Origin: Symbiodinium natans
Taxonomy: Eukaryota; Sar; Dinophyceae; Suessiales; Symbiodiniaceae
DNA: 64,000 bases
Reading direction: 5' to 3'
NCBI GenBank assembly: GCA_905221605.1
Contig: CAJNDS010002395.1
Coordinates: 255,001-319,000 of the forward strand
Shown: in pieces, positions 31,771-44,449 of the stretch
Layout of the letters: each line of letters begins with the position of its first letter
How positions within the stretch are numbered: the stretch's first letter is position 1
Notes under the pieces: model-generated
Database searches by the model: none
What the model saw: only the letters and a program-made list of their open reading frames with translations
What the model was told of the DNA's origin: nothing
Made by a program: the position numbers and the translations under genes

Positions 31771-34765
31771 ATCCGAGGACCCGCGCGTTCTCGAAGTCGC
31801 CCGGAGCGCGCTTGGGATCCTAGGCCGCCCGCACTAAAGAGCAGCCCAGCTCAGGATTCCTACGGATTCGGTGGAGCAAGGGCCGGGCTGGGGCGCTTTT
31901 TGTGTGGCGCACCGAGTTGGTTTGATCTCACGCTCGCATCCAGGCCCACAGACCTGGTGCGCTACCATCTGCTACCTACTATGTAAGCTCATATGCTTCC
32001 CCTCAACCCTGAAGAGTTGAATTTCACGGTGCCCCACCCCATGAATCAACATCCCAAGCCTGACGTTCATGGACCCTGCACTCAAGACACGTTCCTGTTC
32101 GAGCCAAAACTCAGAGAGTCCCAGTGCTGCAGAGTCTGAGCGCGTAGACCCCAACACCTGAATTAGAAAGCCCTAAGCCCAAGCTTCCCCAAGCCGTGAA
32201 CCCCGCACCGCAAAGCCTACGTCCCTACTAGCCAGGGAGCATCGACGTACTGGAAGAGCTCCACGGAGCCAGCGAAGCCGACCATCTGGGCCTTGGCTTT
32301 TAGGGCTTCGGGTCAGCGGTTTAAGGGTTAGGGTTTGTTTGAGGATTAGGGTTGTTTCTAAGCCTGTCAAACACAAAGGGCCAACATTGGGCTGCGGGTG
32401 GGGTAAACACGTGCACTGCGAGGAGTGAACGATGTCGGTGGTTCCGCCCTGAATTTGGGCCCCGTCCCCGTGTTCAGTGAAGATAGACTTCGCTACGGAT
32501 TTGGCTCTAACTCGGAGAGGGGTTGAAACCCCGTGGGGAGCTCCGAGAGGCGTGGCCCCTTCGAAAGACAAGCAGGGATGTTGGGGGGCTGAGGGGTTTC
32601 GGGCTCTCAACCCCATAGCTATGGGGTCTAACGGAGGGCTTTGGGGGCCTTAAGGGCTTCTCAGGAACCGGCCCAACCAGAGAGCGGCACCTGAGAGCAC
32701 TTGGGGGGTTTTTTTGTTTTGGGGGGAGGCAGCTCCTTGGCGAAAGCTCAATTTCAAGCACTCCAAAGACCCCGGAGCTCAGCTCCTCCCGAGCTCGCCG
32801 ATGACATGTCGTTTGGAGATATTGCGTTTAGCAAGTGCGTACTAGGATGGGTTTTCGGGGCAGTTTTTTGAGCTAATCTAGCTTTCGGGTTCCTTTCCGG
32901 ACTCCCGATTTCTCTAGCGTCACCTGAGCCAGCACCCCAACACCTCCCTGCCCCCCTGCCGTGAGATTTTTTTGGTTAGACATGTTAAGACTAGGATCTG
33001 CTCTGAAGCTTTCGGGCCTCCAGCGTTGCTTCTGCGTCCCAAGGCTGCGGAGCTTCTTGCCCGGGATACTTATAGGGCCTTTAGGCAAACCTCCAGAAAA
33101 CTTTAGGAGGGAGGGCCGCTTAAGGCTTCCGCCTTGCTGAAGGCAGCGAAGCCCGTGGGCACGTCGGTGAACTTCAGGCCCAGGGAGGTCCTCGGTGTCT
33201 CCCCAGGTGTGCAAGGAAACCATGTGTCCCAAGTTTTCTCCCCGCTTCAACCTCCCCCCGCGTGGACTCTTTTCAACCCTCAACCGGCCAGGAGGGGCCC
33301 GGACGAGAGATCACCTGGCCAGCGGTAGTACTCCGGCACAATGTAGCCCATGCCTCAGGGCTCTTCCAAGCCCGGTTTTCAGCCCCACTCATAGCCTTCA
33401 ACAAGACTTTCTGGGAGGAATACGGCTGAAGGGGACACCATCGACTCGATACGGAAAGGCCCGACAGACTCGCCCCGCAGGCCCCGCAGCACATCGGAGA
33501 TCCTTTTCTCTGCTTAGCCCCCCGGCAAGCCAGCATTGCCACGCGGCCGTGCCTTGCAAGGAAGGAGCTCACCCCTTCAGCCACCGAATGCGGGTGGTTG
33601 ACGACATCTGGGATGTAGGGTGCAGGGGTGAAGAAAGGACAAGAAAGGAAGGGCTTGCGATTCAGGCGTTTGGGTCTTCGGTGTGCGCGTTGTTGGTTAA
33701 ACCTTTTCTTGCTTAAAGGGCGGCTTTACGTTACTTTGAGTCGGGGTTCCGGCTTCGGGGCACCGGGCCATTCAGTAGGGGCCTTTCGAGACTTCAGGGA
33801 CTGAGCTTGGAGCTTCAGCTCCACGTAGCGGCGGCGGCGGAAGGATGCGGCGTCGCCACCTGCGCTTCTGCAAGGACTGCGGGGGCGGCGGGAGAGGGGG
33901 CATGAGGCTGCGGTGATTTGGGATTTGCTTGCCAGCCCTCTAACTAAACCCGCAGAGTTGCAAGCCCCCATCAGCACAACTGAATTCCGGAAGTCACTCA
34001 AAGCCGCAACCTGACGGAAACCCAAAACCCTGAATCGGCATTGATGCCCCGCCACGCCACATTGCCTGTGGACACTGCACCACACACAAGTCCGGTTGAC
34101 CCCCTCGCATCCCGACAGCCGAAGCAGGCGAAACCCCCGTGAGCTACTACAACTTCCAAAAGTTTGCAAGTGCAGACCGCAGGTCTGAGCACAGAAGCCT
34201 ATAGCCTGCTCAGGAACTAGTTGTAGAGCTCACTTGGATGTTGTAATTGTAAGAAAGTGTGATTTAGATGAGGGACTCGCCGAGGGTTCCTCTGGAGCTT
34301 GGGTTCTGAGAAAAATTGCTCTTGCGCCTCGCGCCAGAAAAAACCTCTGCAAGTTCTGACACCTTCCGGCAAAGCTCTTCAACCTGCCCCTCCCATCCAG
34401 CCTTTGGTGAAGCCAAGAGGATCCCAAAAGCCGACAGGAGGCTGGCGACAAGTCGGGGGTGGGCTCGGTTCTTATGGTTGACTCAAGCCTGACAGACCCC
34501 AAGGTCTCCCCGTGACCCAGTAACGACCCCAAGAAATTCATTAGGGCTTGATTCGATTAGGGCTTGATGGGCATATGCTCTTCAAGGTTCAGGGCAGGGT
34601 GGCACATACACGTCCATACGGCTTGTAAGATCCATGTGCGGCTGAAGTCACTAGAGGACTTGAGCCCAAAGGCCCTCAAGTAAACCGTTACCAAAACACC
34701 AAACGAAGCCGAGCCCTTTAGCAAGGCCTGCACGCCCAGCTCAGTCTCGAAAGCGCTGGAGCCCT
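31770..34765 (-). CDS. light-harvesting polyprotein, unit D (degraded or divergent)
   Basis: Chlorophyll a/c-binding exons continue here in the same order as the units upstream: SAFETELGVQA (about 34755), DAASFRRRRYVEL (33850), RHGRVAMLA (33550), MGYIVPEYYRWPG (33340), GLKFTDVPTGFAA (33170), and perhaps GFAGSVELFQYVDAPW (32285) and APGDFENARVLG (31805). The exon matching the GYFDP block was not found, and nothing matching the later exons (PGNYGKG, GYGNMVLGI, ELANGRLAMMA) was seen further left. The unit may be truncated or diverged, or simply unread. The conserved R-H-G-R-V-A-M helix signature keeps the chlorophyll-binding motif of helix 1. Confidence 0.5.
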
Positions 34766-35469
34766 TCCGTGGGACCAGTCTGAGAGTCTAAGGGTTGAGG
34801 TCTGAGGGCTTAGGGCAGAAGGCTAAAGGTTGGTGACGGCTAGCGTTTCTTGATAAGAAACGCCCCTTTTCCAAAAGCAGTGCGTCCAACAGAAATCCTC
34901 CTCCTCCACACTCCTGCGTCACGGGTTCTCCACGCCACGAGGTTCGGTATTTCACGAATCAATTCGCCCCGGTGACGTCCGCATTCTGCTCCTCCCAACT
35001 AGGCCCAGAGTGGGGCAAGCCCGTCACTCTAACAGGGGGTCTGGGGAAAGACTTTTTAGCATTAGAAGTAGAAAGGTTATCTGGGCCAGATCGATCCATG
35101 GACACAACAACTTTACCTGCAGCCGCTCGTGCGCCCAACTCCTCCAGAAGAAGTCTTGTTCTGGAGGCAACCATCCCGAGCAATCGATGCCACATCCTCC
35201 TCGCCTCCTCCACTTAAAGGCGCTGCGCTGCGCCCTCCATCGAGACACCGAACGACCTCCTCCAAACACGCGTCGACTTAGCGACTCCCCTACCCAGCAG
35301 CAGCCAGGGCTCCTGCGGGTTCAAAGCAACGCTTCTCAACCCCTTCAATCAGACTCCACCATCCTCCATGGCCAAAGAGCCCTGAGGGCCCAAGGCTGCA
35401 AGACAAGCTTCGCTCTCAAAAGATCCTGAACTCCTCGAAAGCTGCTAAAGTGGCTAGGGTAGTTTGTGG

Positions 35470-37154
35470 AGGCTGCGCTTGCGCCTGGTACAAGCCGTAG
35501 GGTGTCCCGAACAGGCCGTCCTTCAGAAACATAGGAGCATTTAGAAGGGCTTGGGGCAAGATTCGGTCGAGGAAGTATGGGAAGATTCTCGAGCAGAAGC
35601 GCCGAAACCCAACACGAACCGCCTGTAAATTCCCACCTTGGAATTCCAACAGGAATCCAACCCCAAGGCCCCACGCAGCACATGGCCACGCGACGAGAGT
35701 TCAGAGTGATGTTTTGCCCCGTCCTGGACCCACAGACCCACAATGGCCTCGCAAAGCCGGAGGCTTGAAAAGGGCTTTCTCGTGTTGTTAAGGGCCAAGG
35801 GGGGTCAAGGGGAGGCAAGGGGTGTGTGGTAAGGGTATTGTTGGGAGGTGTTCGGCGACCATACAAATCGACCCTGAAGTGCCCTCAGCCTGACCCAAAC
35901 CAAGCTTAGACCCTCAAAGCAGACCACCAAAAACTGTCCCAAAGCCGGACTCCACCGAGGCCCTGAAGGAGGGGAGAGAGCCCGGGTCCCCGCGCCATCA
36001 TCGCCAGCCGGCCGTTGGCGAGCTCGGAGTTCAGTCCTCGCTTTCGCCTCAGCTTTCTGAGAAGTCCTCTGCAATCAGCCGCAAGCCACAACCCAGACCC
36101 CTTGAAAACTCCGGACTCTGGCTCGTTGCCCTCCTCCCCCGAAAGCTGCGGCCCTGGCGACTCGGGGTCGCTGATGCTCTCACCGGTGATGCCCAGCACC
36201 ATGTTACCGTAGCCGAGCCTCAGGCATTTGGGACTGTGGGGATTGAAGCTTTAGACTTTGGAGGGGGATGGGCTCAAATCCCCGCCAACTGCGACAATGA
36301 GATCTGCACAGCCATGGCGCCGGTAGCACAATATGCCAGAGCTCGCACGGGCTCATCATTCACCCAAGCATTTGCCAGAGATGGAGACACTTCGTCTCTC
36401 GCGGCACAAGGCCATGAGACGCGGATCCCCAGAACCGAAGGACACGATGGACCAACGTTCTATGCAACTCACTGGGCGCCCCGGCTTGCCCTTGCCATAA
36501 TTTCCAGGATCGGCAGGGTCCTCCACAGCAAAGGGTTTCAGAGTGTCACTCAGGGATCCAGGTTCCTGGGCGGGCCATTGGACAGGGTTGGTTTTCATGT
36601 TTTGGATATGTGCTTGCCATGTACGACACGGAAGCGGGCGACAGGCAGAGCCTGGTAGACTCGCGGATTTGCCAAGATCGGGTGAACATCATCATTCGTT
36701 GTTGTCTCTCTGCCCGTAGATGTGCCATGAATCAATTGCACTGGACCTTACTAACAAGAGCCAACCAGATCGAATCCTCAATCCCTAGATAGCCCCCCCC
36801 CACACCAATCAACGGCGCTGTCCACGGGCAGGTTGACGCACCACTCATAGCAGCCGCACCTTCAATGGGTGCGGAGCAGTTCTCACGTACCCCTCCCCCA
36901 CCACAGCCATAAAAGCCAAAACACCCAAAGAAATGCCCACTAGCGGTCTGAGGTCGCTGTCGAATTTCGAGTTGCCCCCCCCGGAATCTCAAGCCCAGGT
37001 CTCAAACCCTAGCCCTCAACACGAAATATCCCAAGCCCGCCAAGCTCATCCGCGCCGGCGAGCCGGCGAGCCGGCACAACCCTAAATCCCAACTCCAAAC
37101 AAACCGGGTACCCTCGAACACGAGAAAAAACGAAAGTGCAATGAGTTGAACGAG

Positions 37155-37197
<43 letters not shown>

Positions 37198-38590
37198 AGA
37201 GAGAGAGACAGAGAGCGAGAGAGAGAGAGAGAGAGATTCACAAAAAAACACGCGAGCAAGACATAAAAAAAGCATCAAAGCGGGGACCGAGACTGGGCCC
37301 CGGGCAGCGCCACCCACTGCAGCCAACCCTCGGCGGGCACCTTTGTGATCGCGGCCAGGCCTGGCACAAGTAGGGCGACGTCGGGAGAGCTGAGAGCGAG
37401 GGACAAAGAGGGGGAGCGTTCGCCTTGGAGGGGGAGAGCCAAAGAAGGGCCCAAAGGCTGCACGGTTCGGTTGCTTTGGCTTCCCCACAAACAGCTTGCG
37501 GGACGTCCGACACAAGGACGCGTCTAGGTCGAACATGGCTTACTTCAGGCTATGGAGTTCAGAGTTGGAGGGTGTAATTATACGGTTAACAAAACCTTGT
37601 AAACTTTGACCTGTTGAGATGGCTGACGCTTAAACGGCTGGTTCCGGAACTCCAAAGCAAGCCCTTGCCAGGAGCGCCGTTGGGCACGTCGGCGAACTTG
37701 AGGTTGGAGGACGGGGCGAGATAGCCCGGGCTGAGACGAGGGACAGACATGAAAAGGGCAACTGCGCAACTTCATTGCGGCGCTAAGCTTTTTAAGGCGG
37801 CCTCGCAGTTCCTACCGATGTCTCAGGGCCCGGCAACTTGAAGTACTCGGGCACCATGTATCCCATGGTCGCAAACCTCGCGTGCTTTTCTGGAGACCAG
37901 GGCCCTGAAGTTTGCAAGGGCCCGAAGATGCCCGAAGATGTCCGAAGATGCCCGAAGGCTCGAAGCCAGAAGCCCACGAAAAGCCTGTGAGGATTCAGAA
38001 GGCTTCAAGAAGGCCTTTACGGAACCCAGACCGCTTAGACTTTCTGCATCTGACGCCCTGGGCCCTCCGCATCGCGACGCGGCCGTTCTTGATCTCCGAC
38101 TGGACAAGCGGGGCAAGGGCTTCAGAGACCGGAAGCTCGAAACCATCTTAACCTGAAGCCACAACTCGAGAAAGGCGGGATGGGGGGGGGCACCTCGCGG
38201 CGGCGGCGGAAGGTCTCCACGTCACCGTCCTCCACCCCGGAGCGCTCAAAACAAAAACATAAGCCTCTAAGAAACTCTCCCAACGTCTCCTGACGGTCCT
38301 AAAGCCCTTCACTGGGCCCTTCAGGCCCCCGACCCCCACAGCTAACCGAACAAGAACGAAAAGCGCAGTGCTCCAAGTCCTTGGAGAGCCCCAGAGGGTC
38401 GAAGTAGCCGAGCGGGGCCTCCGCCCGCCCACGGAGCCGAAAAGCTTTTTGGGTTTTTCTTTTTTTCGGGGGAGGGGGGGGGGTTTGCACTGACAGATCT
38501 GATGTGTAGTTGTGCAGAAGGGCTTACAAGAAGTTGAGGTGCGACATCATAGCCTGGCCTGCACGCCGAGCTCGTTCTCGAAGGCAGAGC
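35470..38590 (-). CDS. light-harvesting polyprotein, unit C
   Basis: Micro-exons in order: SAFENELGVQA (about 38580), EAPLGYFDPLGLSK (38425), DGDVETFRRRRE (38225), EIKNGRVAM (38095), RFATMGYMVPEYFKLPG (37875), PGYLAPSSNLKFADVPNG (37730), LAAITKVPAEGWLQW (37350), CYEWCVNLPVDSA (36860), DPADPGNYGKG (36520), GYGNMVLGITGESISDPE (36220), LNSELANGRLAMMA (36035), AIVGLWVQDG (35735), KDGLFGTPYGLY (35515). It binds chlorophyll a/c and peridinin in the thylakoid membrane. The two charged motifs (KNGRVAM and ELANGRLAMMA) are the family's chlorophyll-binding helices 1 and 3. Exon order and breaks match unit B; limits are approximate. Confidence 0.75.
37146..37240. repeat. (GA)n microsatellite in an LHC intron
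   Basis: About 45 GA units with GCGA and GACA interruptions. Confidence 0.9.
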
Positions 38591-38724
38591 TGCCCTCAGC
38601 CGAAGCTGATATAAGCTGCTTCAAGGAGCTCTTTTAGTTGCAGGGTTCAAAGGTTCGTCGAAACACTGGGATTGGGGTATTTATGAGTACGTTGAGCACG
38701 TTGAGCTGAACTCTCCAAGTCTCC

Positions 38725-41700
38725 GGCGGTGTAGAGGCCATAAGGGGTGCCGAAGAGGCCATCCTGGGAGTCTTTCCGGGGGGGGGGGGGCACTGGGGGC
38801 ACATGGGGTGTGGAGTTCAAGCTTTTGGCCCCAGGAGCTTCAGGGGCTTGAACATGCCCCAGGGCGAATGCCCGAAGCATGTGAGGTCTCTCAAAGGAAA
38901 AGCAAAGGGCGTGCTGTGGCAGGACTTCTAAAAGTGCCTTGCAATCGGTGGGCTTAGCAGGAAGCGTTGAGCGTTGTCAGGCCCTGGTACTTGCAATTGC
39001 CCAACACACGACTCCTGCGGTTATCGGTTCGCGCTGTGCCCTCACAACCCTCCTTCAGAGCCTGAACCGGTCCCAAGAGGATGCGAGGTCAGCTCCTCAG
39101 AATGGAAACCCCGTAGCAGCCACAAAAACAAAACGCCTCACAAGGTTGCAAGGGCTGGGGCCGAGAGCTTTAACCCTTCCTAAGGCATTCTTGAGGCTTG
39201 CGAGGGACAGGGCTTTGGGTTTGGGAGTTTAGGATTGCGGATTTGAAGGGTTTTTTGGAGGTTGCAAAAGACGACCCCACGCGGCTCTGCTGGCCTGGAC
39301 CCAAAGCCCCATGATCGCCTGCACTGGCTGAGGGATTCAGCATTGGGGGAGGCTTTGGTCTGTGATCATCAAGGTACGAACCTCCATGCGCGTGAAAGGG
39401 CAAAATCTGCATGTCTGGAATGCACTCGTCCACGTCACCTCTTAAGCACCCTAAGAGCCTATAAGCCCGATAAGGCTGAAAGCCAACCTCCCGAAACCCC
39501 TCAAACCCCTTAGAGCCTTACGAGCCCTTCGTCCCCCCCCGAAGCCCCGCCATCATCGCCAGTCGGCCGTTGGCCAACTCGGAGTTCAGGCCGCGCTTGC
39601 GCCTCGACTTCTTTGGGGGGGGGGGGGGGGGGCAACCTTTTTTGGTGCTGGGCTGGAGTTTCAGGTCTGCGGCGGGTTCTGCGGCGGGTTCTGCGGCTCA
39701 AGGTTTGCCGAGCTTTAGGCTTGATGGGAGTCTAAGGTGCTGGAGCTTGGGGTTTAAGGTGTGCAGGGTTTCATGTCGTAGCCATCTTCCTGCGCGGCAT
39801 CTCGCCCACACATGTGTGCCGCCGCTACTCCTGGGTGTGGGGGTGGTGGCGCCAGGCGGGCATGCGTCGATACTTCAGGAACGGAGCACACGCCACCACT
39901 CTTGCCGGCTGGACTCGGACCCTGAACCTGGAGCCTCAAAACCTCAAAACCTCAAAACCTAGGAGGGGGGTGGGGTGGAGTCGAGGGGGGAGCCATGGGG
40001 GGAGCCCTGAGGGGAGCCAAAGAGTCAGAGTGTTCAGTGGCTCCCGGCGCTTCCGGATCGGAGATCGACTCCGCGGTGATGCCCAGCACCATGTTGCCGT
40101 AGCCGAGCCTTTGCGGAGAGATGTGGAGAATTTCGGGAAATTTAGGGTTCGCAGGGTTTTCTGAGAAACGAAGATGGATGCTGAGCATTGCTGAGCTCTC
40201 CCGGAACGCTTTGAAGCGCATCGCTGGGTATTGGACTTGCCCTTGCCGTAGTTGCCGGGCTCCGCCGGGTCCTTCCAAGGATTAAAGGTCTCGGGCCGTT
40301 TTCGGGTTCAGGGATTGGGCTTACAAGAAGCCGCAGTAGCCTTGCTCTGCTGGCTTGGGGCTTCAGGCTTTCAGAGCAAAGGAGTTCCTGTACGAAGAGC
40401 CGGGATGTGAGGGGTCTTTGAGAAACTGCGCTGAGGACACATTCCTTGCTTGCGGACAGCAAGCTTGAAGGCCATTATGCCCATACATCCTCGTCAAACC
40501 CCGGACCAGTACATGACCAAACCTCAAGAAAAAACTGGAAACTCTCAGGTTCGGTCCACAGGCTGGTTGACAACAAACTCGTAGCAGCCGCACCTTCGGC
40601 CGAGGCTCGTGAACGAGCCGAACAATGCTGCTTTTTACGAGTGGCTGAATCCCACTCTCTAAACCCTACATGCCGGCTGAAGGGTCCCAGGGCTGTTGAA
40701 GCTCAGATCCAAATGGACTCCCAAGCACCCTGAGACCCCTTGAGCCCCCTGAGCCCTCTGAGCACATTGAGACGTTCAATGCCCAAGCCCCCACCGGGGT
40801 CCCGGCAGGGCCACCCACTGCCTTGGCTGCGTGACTTGACCCCTGAAATATTGCCAACATTGCCCGCGAGAGGCTTGACTGTTGGAAAGGTAGCTACATG
40901 TAGCTACCGTCCCACATCTTCAGCGGCCCTCAAAGTCTGACCACCCATCTGAAGCCAGCTGGCGCGTGAAAGCAAAAGCAAACCATGAAGCCAGGGGGTT
41001 TTGGAGGTGTTGAGAGGCTTCCAAAGGTTTAAGAAGGGGTCTCGAAGGGTTTCAATACTGGGAGTTTTTGTTTAGGGTGGAGGCCAAGTGGCAGCCAGCC
41101 CTCCGCGGGCACCTTGGTGATGGCCGCAAGGCCTTGGAGTCGTCCCCAGGGTTTCACAGCCAGCTTGGGGCCGCAGCTTTTAAGGGAGGATTGAGGATTC
41201 AGAGGGAATTAAGGGGTCGGCAAGTTCCGTGCCCCCAATGCTCTGAACCCCAGGACCAATCCCTGGGAGGCCCCAAACCACTACGACACTGTTCGGATGA
41301 ACCTCAACAAGCACCTGCTGCCATAGGATTAGGCCCAGCGCCGTTGGGCACGTCTGCGAACTTCAAGTTCGAAGAGGGTGCCAGGTAGCCCGGACTCGGA
41401 GAGGCTTCGTAATGGAGGCACCAAAGTTTAGCGGACAGGGACGCAGGTTTCTTCGACGGGTCAGTCCTGTCGCCAAAAGTGGTCATTCGGAGAGAAACCG
41501 ACAGTCAGTTCCAGCACTCGACGCATAGTTTCAAGTAGGGGAGAGGGGCGGAAGGCGTGGTGCCAGTGTTTCAGAGCGTTCGGTGTGTGCGTGGTTTCTT
41601 GATTTCACTGTAGGCCCTGTTCACTTGCGCACTGAGGTACCCAAGGCCTTCAACCACCACCCTCCAGCATCCTCCATGTTCCCAAGTGCCCCGCAACTTG

Positions 41701-41849
41701 AAGTACTCGGGGACGATATAGCCCATTGTGGCGAACCTGGGAACATCTTCGGATGCCCAGCATGGCCCCCGCATCAAATAGGTGCTTGCATCTGCGTACT
41801 CCGAGGCTCGAGTACATTCTACAGAAGGAACGCCACAAGCGACACCATG

Positions 41850-41900
<51 letters not shown>

Positions 41901-42835
41901 GAGGAGCCCTACTTTGCGCTTTGCCCTGAAACCCAAATTCCTCTCAGCTGACCATGGCGAAGAAGCAGCGGAGCTGGGGCACCCGGCATGGCCACACGGC
42001 CGTTCTTGAGCTCAGCCTAGGGGAGGCCGCTTTGGGGGTTTTTGATGGTTTTTGGTAGGGCTTCTAGGGATGTAGGGTCTGAGTAAGGCCTCTCCAGCCA
42101 CCAGAGGCTCGGACTGTTGGGGCGTTCGTTTTTGTCATGTCTTTTTTGGGTTTGCGGGCTGTTTGGGATTTAGGGGGCCGTTCAGCAGCGGCCTCGCGGC
42201 GCCTGCGGAAGGTCTCCACATCGCCATCCTGGATGGGCTGCAGTGCTTTCCAGGGGCACGAAGTAAAGCATACAGTGTTCAGGGACTCCTTCGTAGGCTC
42301 AAAACAATCCCAGCCCCCGCACACCAAACAAGCAAAAGAACATCGACGGTCCACTGAAAGAGCCCTAGGTGGTCCCCCCCCTTCCTCTTTGAGCCCCTCT
42401 TTGAACGCTGCGCCTTGGACAGGCCCATCGGGTCGAAGTAGCCCACGGGCGCCTCACAATTTCGTTGGTGGGGGGGGGGCTTGGAGGCTCTTGAAGGGGC
42501 CTTTTAGGAGGGTTTAAAGGGTGGCGGCTTAGGGTCCAGGGTTCAAGGTTGAGGCGGGTTCGGGGTTGTAGGGCTGAGGCCTGTAGGGTTTCTTGCGAGG
42601 TAGGATGAAGCCCCTCAGTTGTTGTGCCGATAAAGAGCCCACCCAAACCTCTTCAGCCCTCAAGTCCTGAACGGAACTCCTCCCCAAATCCGACCGCTGT
42701 TGATGCACAGAGCTGACACATCACAGAATCGAACCCCCAAACCGCCTCAGCCCTGGACCCCTGATCGTTATCCCCGAAACCCAAGAAAACGGCCTGCACT
42801 CCAAGCTCGTTCTCGAAGGCCCGGAGCGGGGAATC
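38725..42835 (-). CDS. light-harvesting polyprotein, unit B
   Basis: Follows unit A through the linker exon 42835-42794 (DSPLRAFENELGVQ), whose SPLR is the usual junction between proteins in these polyproteins. Exons 42452-42414 (APVGYFDPMGLSK) and 42228-42193 (DGDVETFRRRRE) join in phase with GC-AG introns. Then AELKNGRVAM (from 42014), FATMGYIVPEYFKL (about 41735), PGYLAPSSNLKFADVPNG (41395), LAAITKVPAEGW (41120), CYEFVVNQPVD (40610), PWKDPAEPGNYGKG (40275), GYGNMVLGITAESISDPEA (40110), LNSELANGRLAMMA (39595), AIMGLWVQ (39330) and SQDGLFGTPYGLYTA (38770). One exon after PAEGW was not found. About 13 exons make roughly 200 residues, an extreme intron density. Confidence 0.8.
41852..41900. 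repeat. (GAC)n microsatellite in an LHC intron
   Basis: About 16 GAC units, ending in GAGGAGGAG. Confidence 0.9.
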
Positions 42836-43405
42836 CTTCGGGCAGCTCCACGTCGACGAATACCACACAGAGTTTCGGGCTCAGTTTAGGGTTTGGCGTT
42901 GAAGGCTGCCTTTTTCAGGGCCGGGGGGGTGAGGGACTGGGGTTGAAGGTTTGGGGTTGAAACTTCGTCAGGCCACCTCAAAGCCAGAGTTTGTTGGTGC
43001 CTCAGGCCCGCATCCTAAACCTGCAAGCCTCTACACCCTGCCACGGTAAGTGATTTCACTATGCTGTCACTATGTGATTTTTCTGCTGTTGCCGCGCTCT
43101 ATTACTCTATGCTTCGGTCGGTCTATGATTCAATCATTGTCCTACTAGTGTATGTTGCTGTTCTAGCTTGATGTCCCTACATTGGCCCGTTATTGCAGGA
43201 GCATATAACCTGTTCTTCTGTTATTCAGTTCTTGCATTAGCCTGGTAACTTTCTGGACGACGTCAATAATGTATGAGTTCGTATTGTACCATAACATGCT
43301 TATACGCTCATGGTCTCATGTTTATCATGCTGTTATGCCACTATACTGGTATCGTCTTGCAGTACTAAAGCTCCAAAGCTCCGAAGGCAGATCCGAGACC
43401 CACAC
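42836..43405 (-). other. intron between LHC units A and B
   Basis: A 570-nt intron starting GTGTGG and ending GAAG. Its middle (43050-43340) is AT-rich and unlike the G-rich spacers around it, which may mark an old insertion. Confidence 0.5.
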
Positions 43406-44449
43406 CGTGTAGTTGGCCCAGTCGCCCCAAGCAGATCCGGTGAGGCCATCCTTGCACCGTGCCATCCGGGCTTTCCCAGGTTGAGGAAGTCGGGGGCGTG
43501 GCTCCGTTTTTGCATGATAAGAGTTTGTGCCTGATACACTCTGATACCCAACGCCCCCTGCCCCTTTCCCAGAACACAGAAGCCGTGGAAGCTGTTCCTG
43601 GAAGAAGGCCCTGTCAGCACGAAGCTCCGTGACTGGCCTGAAAGAACATGCCAATGATAGCCATCATGGCCAGACCTCGGTGGCATTTGGGGGAATGTTG
43701 AGGCCTCTGCAAACGAGTCAGGTTCTCAAGCAACGGGCCCCCCCCCCCCTGAAGACCTGTTAGTAGTGGCATTTGACGGCTCCGAGTGTTGCGGGCTTTA
43801 AGGACATTCTTGGGTGGCCTGTGGCCTGTGGCCAGGACTGGCGTCCTGGAGACTCCGACACGATGGGGCTCAGGCTCTTCTGCAGGACAGACAGACTTTA
43901 ATAGTCAGTACACATTACAATGTGCCACATAAATCGGTTCGGGGTTTGGGAAGCTGAAACCGACATGCTCACCCTGCCACGGGCATGAACTGAGCTTCGC
44001 GCGGCCGTTTGCGAGCTCTGCATTGAGCTTCCTTGGAGCCACGGAGATGCCAGAGACACACCGAATCCACCGGAATCCTTCCCACCAAAATCCTTCCCGG
44101 ACAAACTGAGTCCGATCCCTATGCAACCCTGGGAGTCCTAAACCATGCCCTTTCACCTCAACTCAACTCATGAACCTGACAGGCCTCCGGTGTACCTTTT
44201 GGGCTTGGAGTTGGGGCGGGAGAAATCGGCACCAAAACTTGGGAGGCGGCAAGCAAAAACAAGCCCTGCAATCCTGAGTACAAGTAAGTTCGGAATCCAG
44301 ACGGCACCGCCCCCCCTCCCCCTGGCAACAGCCACCCCTCGAATCATCGCTCAGACCAGCTGCGTCTTCTTGACCTCCTCATCGGCGAAGCTCTTGCCAC
44401 CAAGGTAGGTGGGCCTGGGCTCTCCAGATGGCTTGTATCCCACACCGCC
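43406..44449 (-). CDS. light-harvesting polyprotein, C-terminal part of unit A
   Basis: Four exons splice cleanly. 44449-44361 includes GVGYKPSGEPRPTYLGG and SFADEEVKKT. 44031-44003 encodes KLNAELANG plus the first base of Arg. 43675-43638 continues LAMMAIIGMFFQ. 43450-43406 encodes DGLTGSAWGDWANYT. Phases match at each join (2, 1, 0, 0). All three introns start with GC and end with AG. This is the helix 3 and C-terminal signature of dinoflagellate chlorophyll a/c proteins. The N-terminal part of this unit was not found between 44.45 kb and the first PPR exon at 45.27 kb, so the gene start is unknown. Confidence 0.85.
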
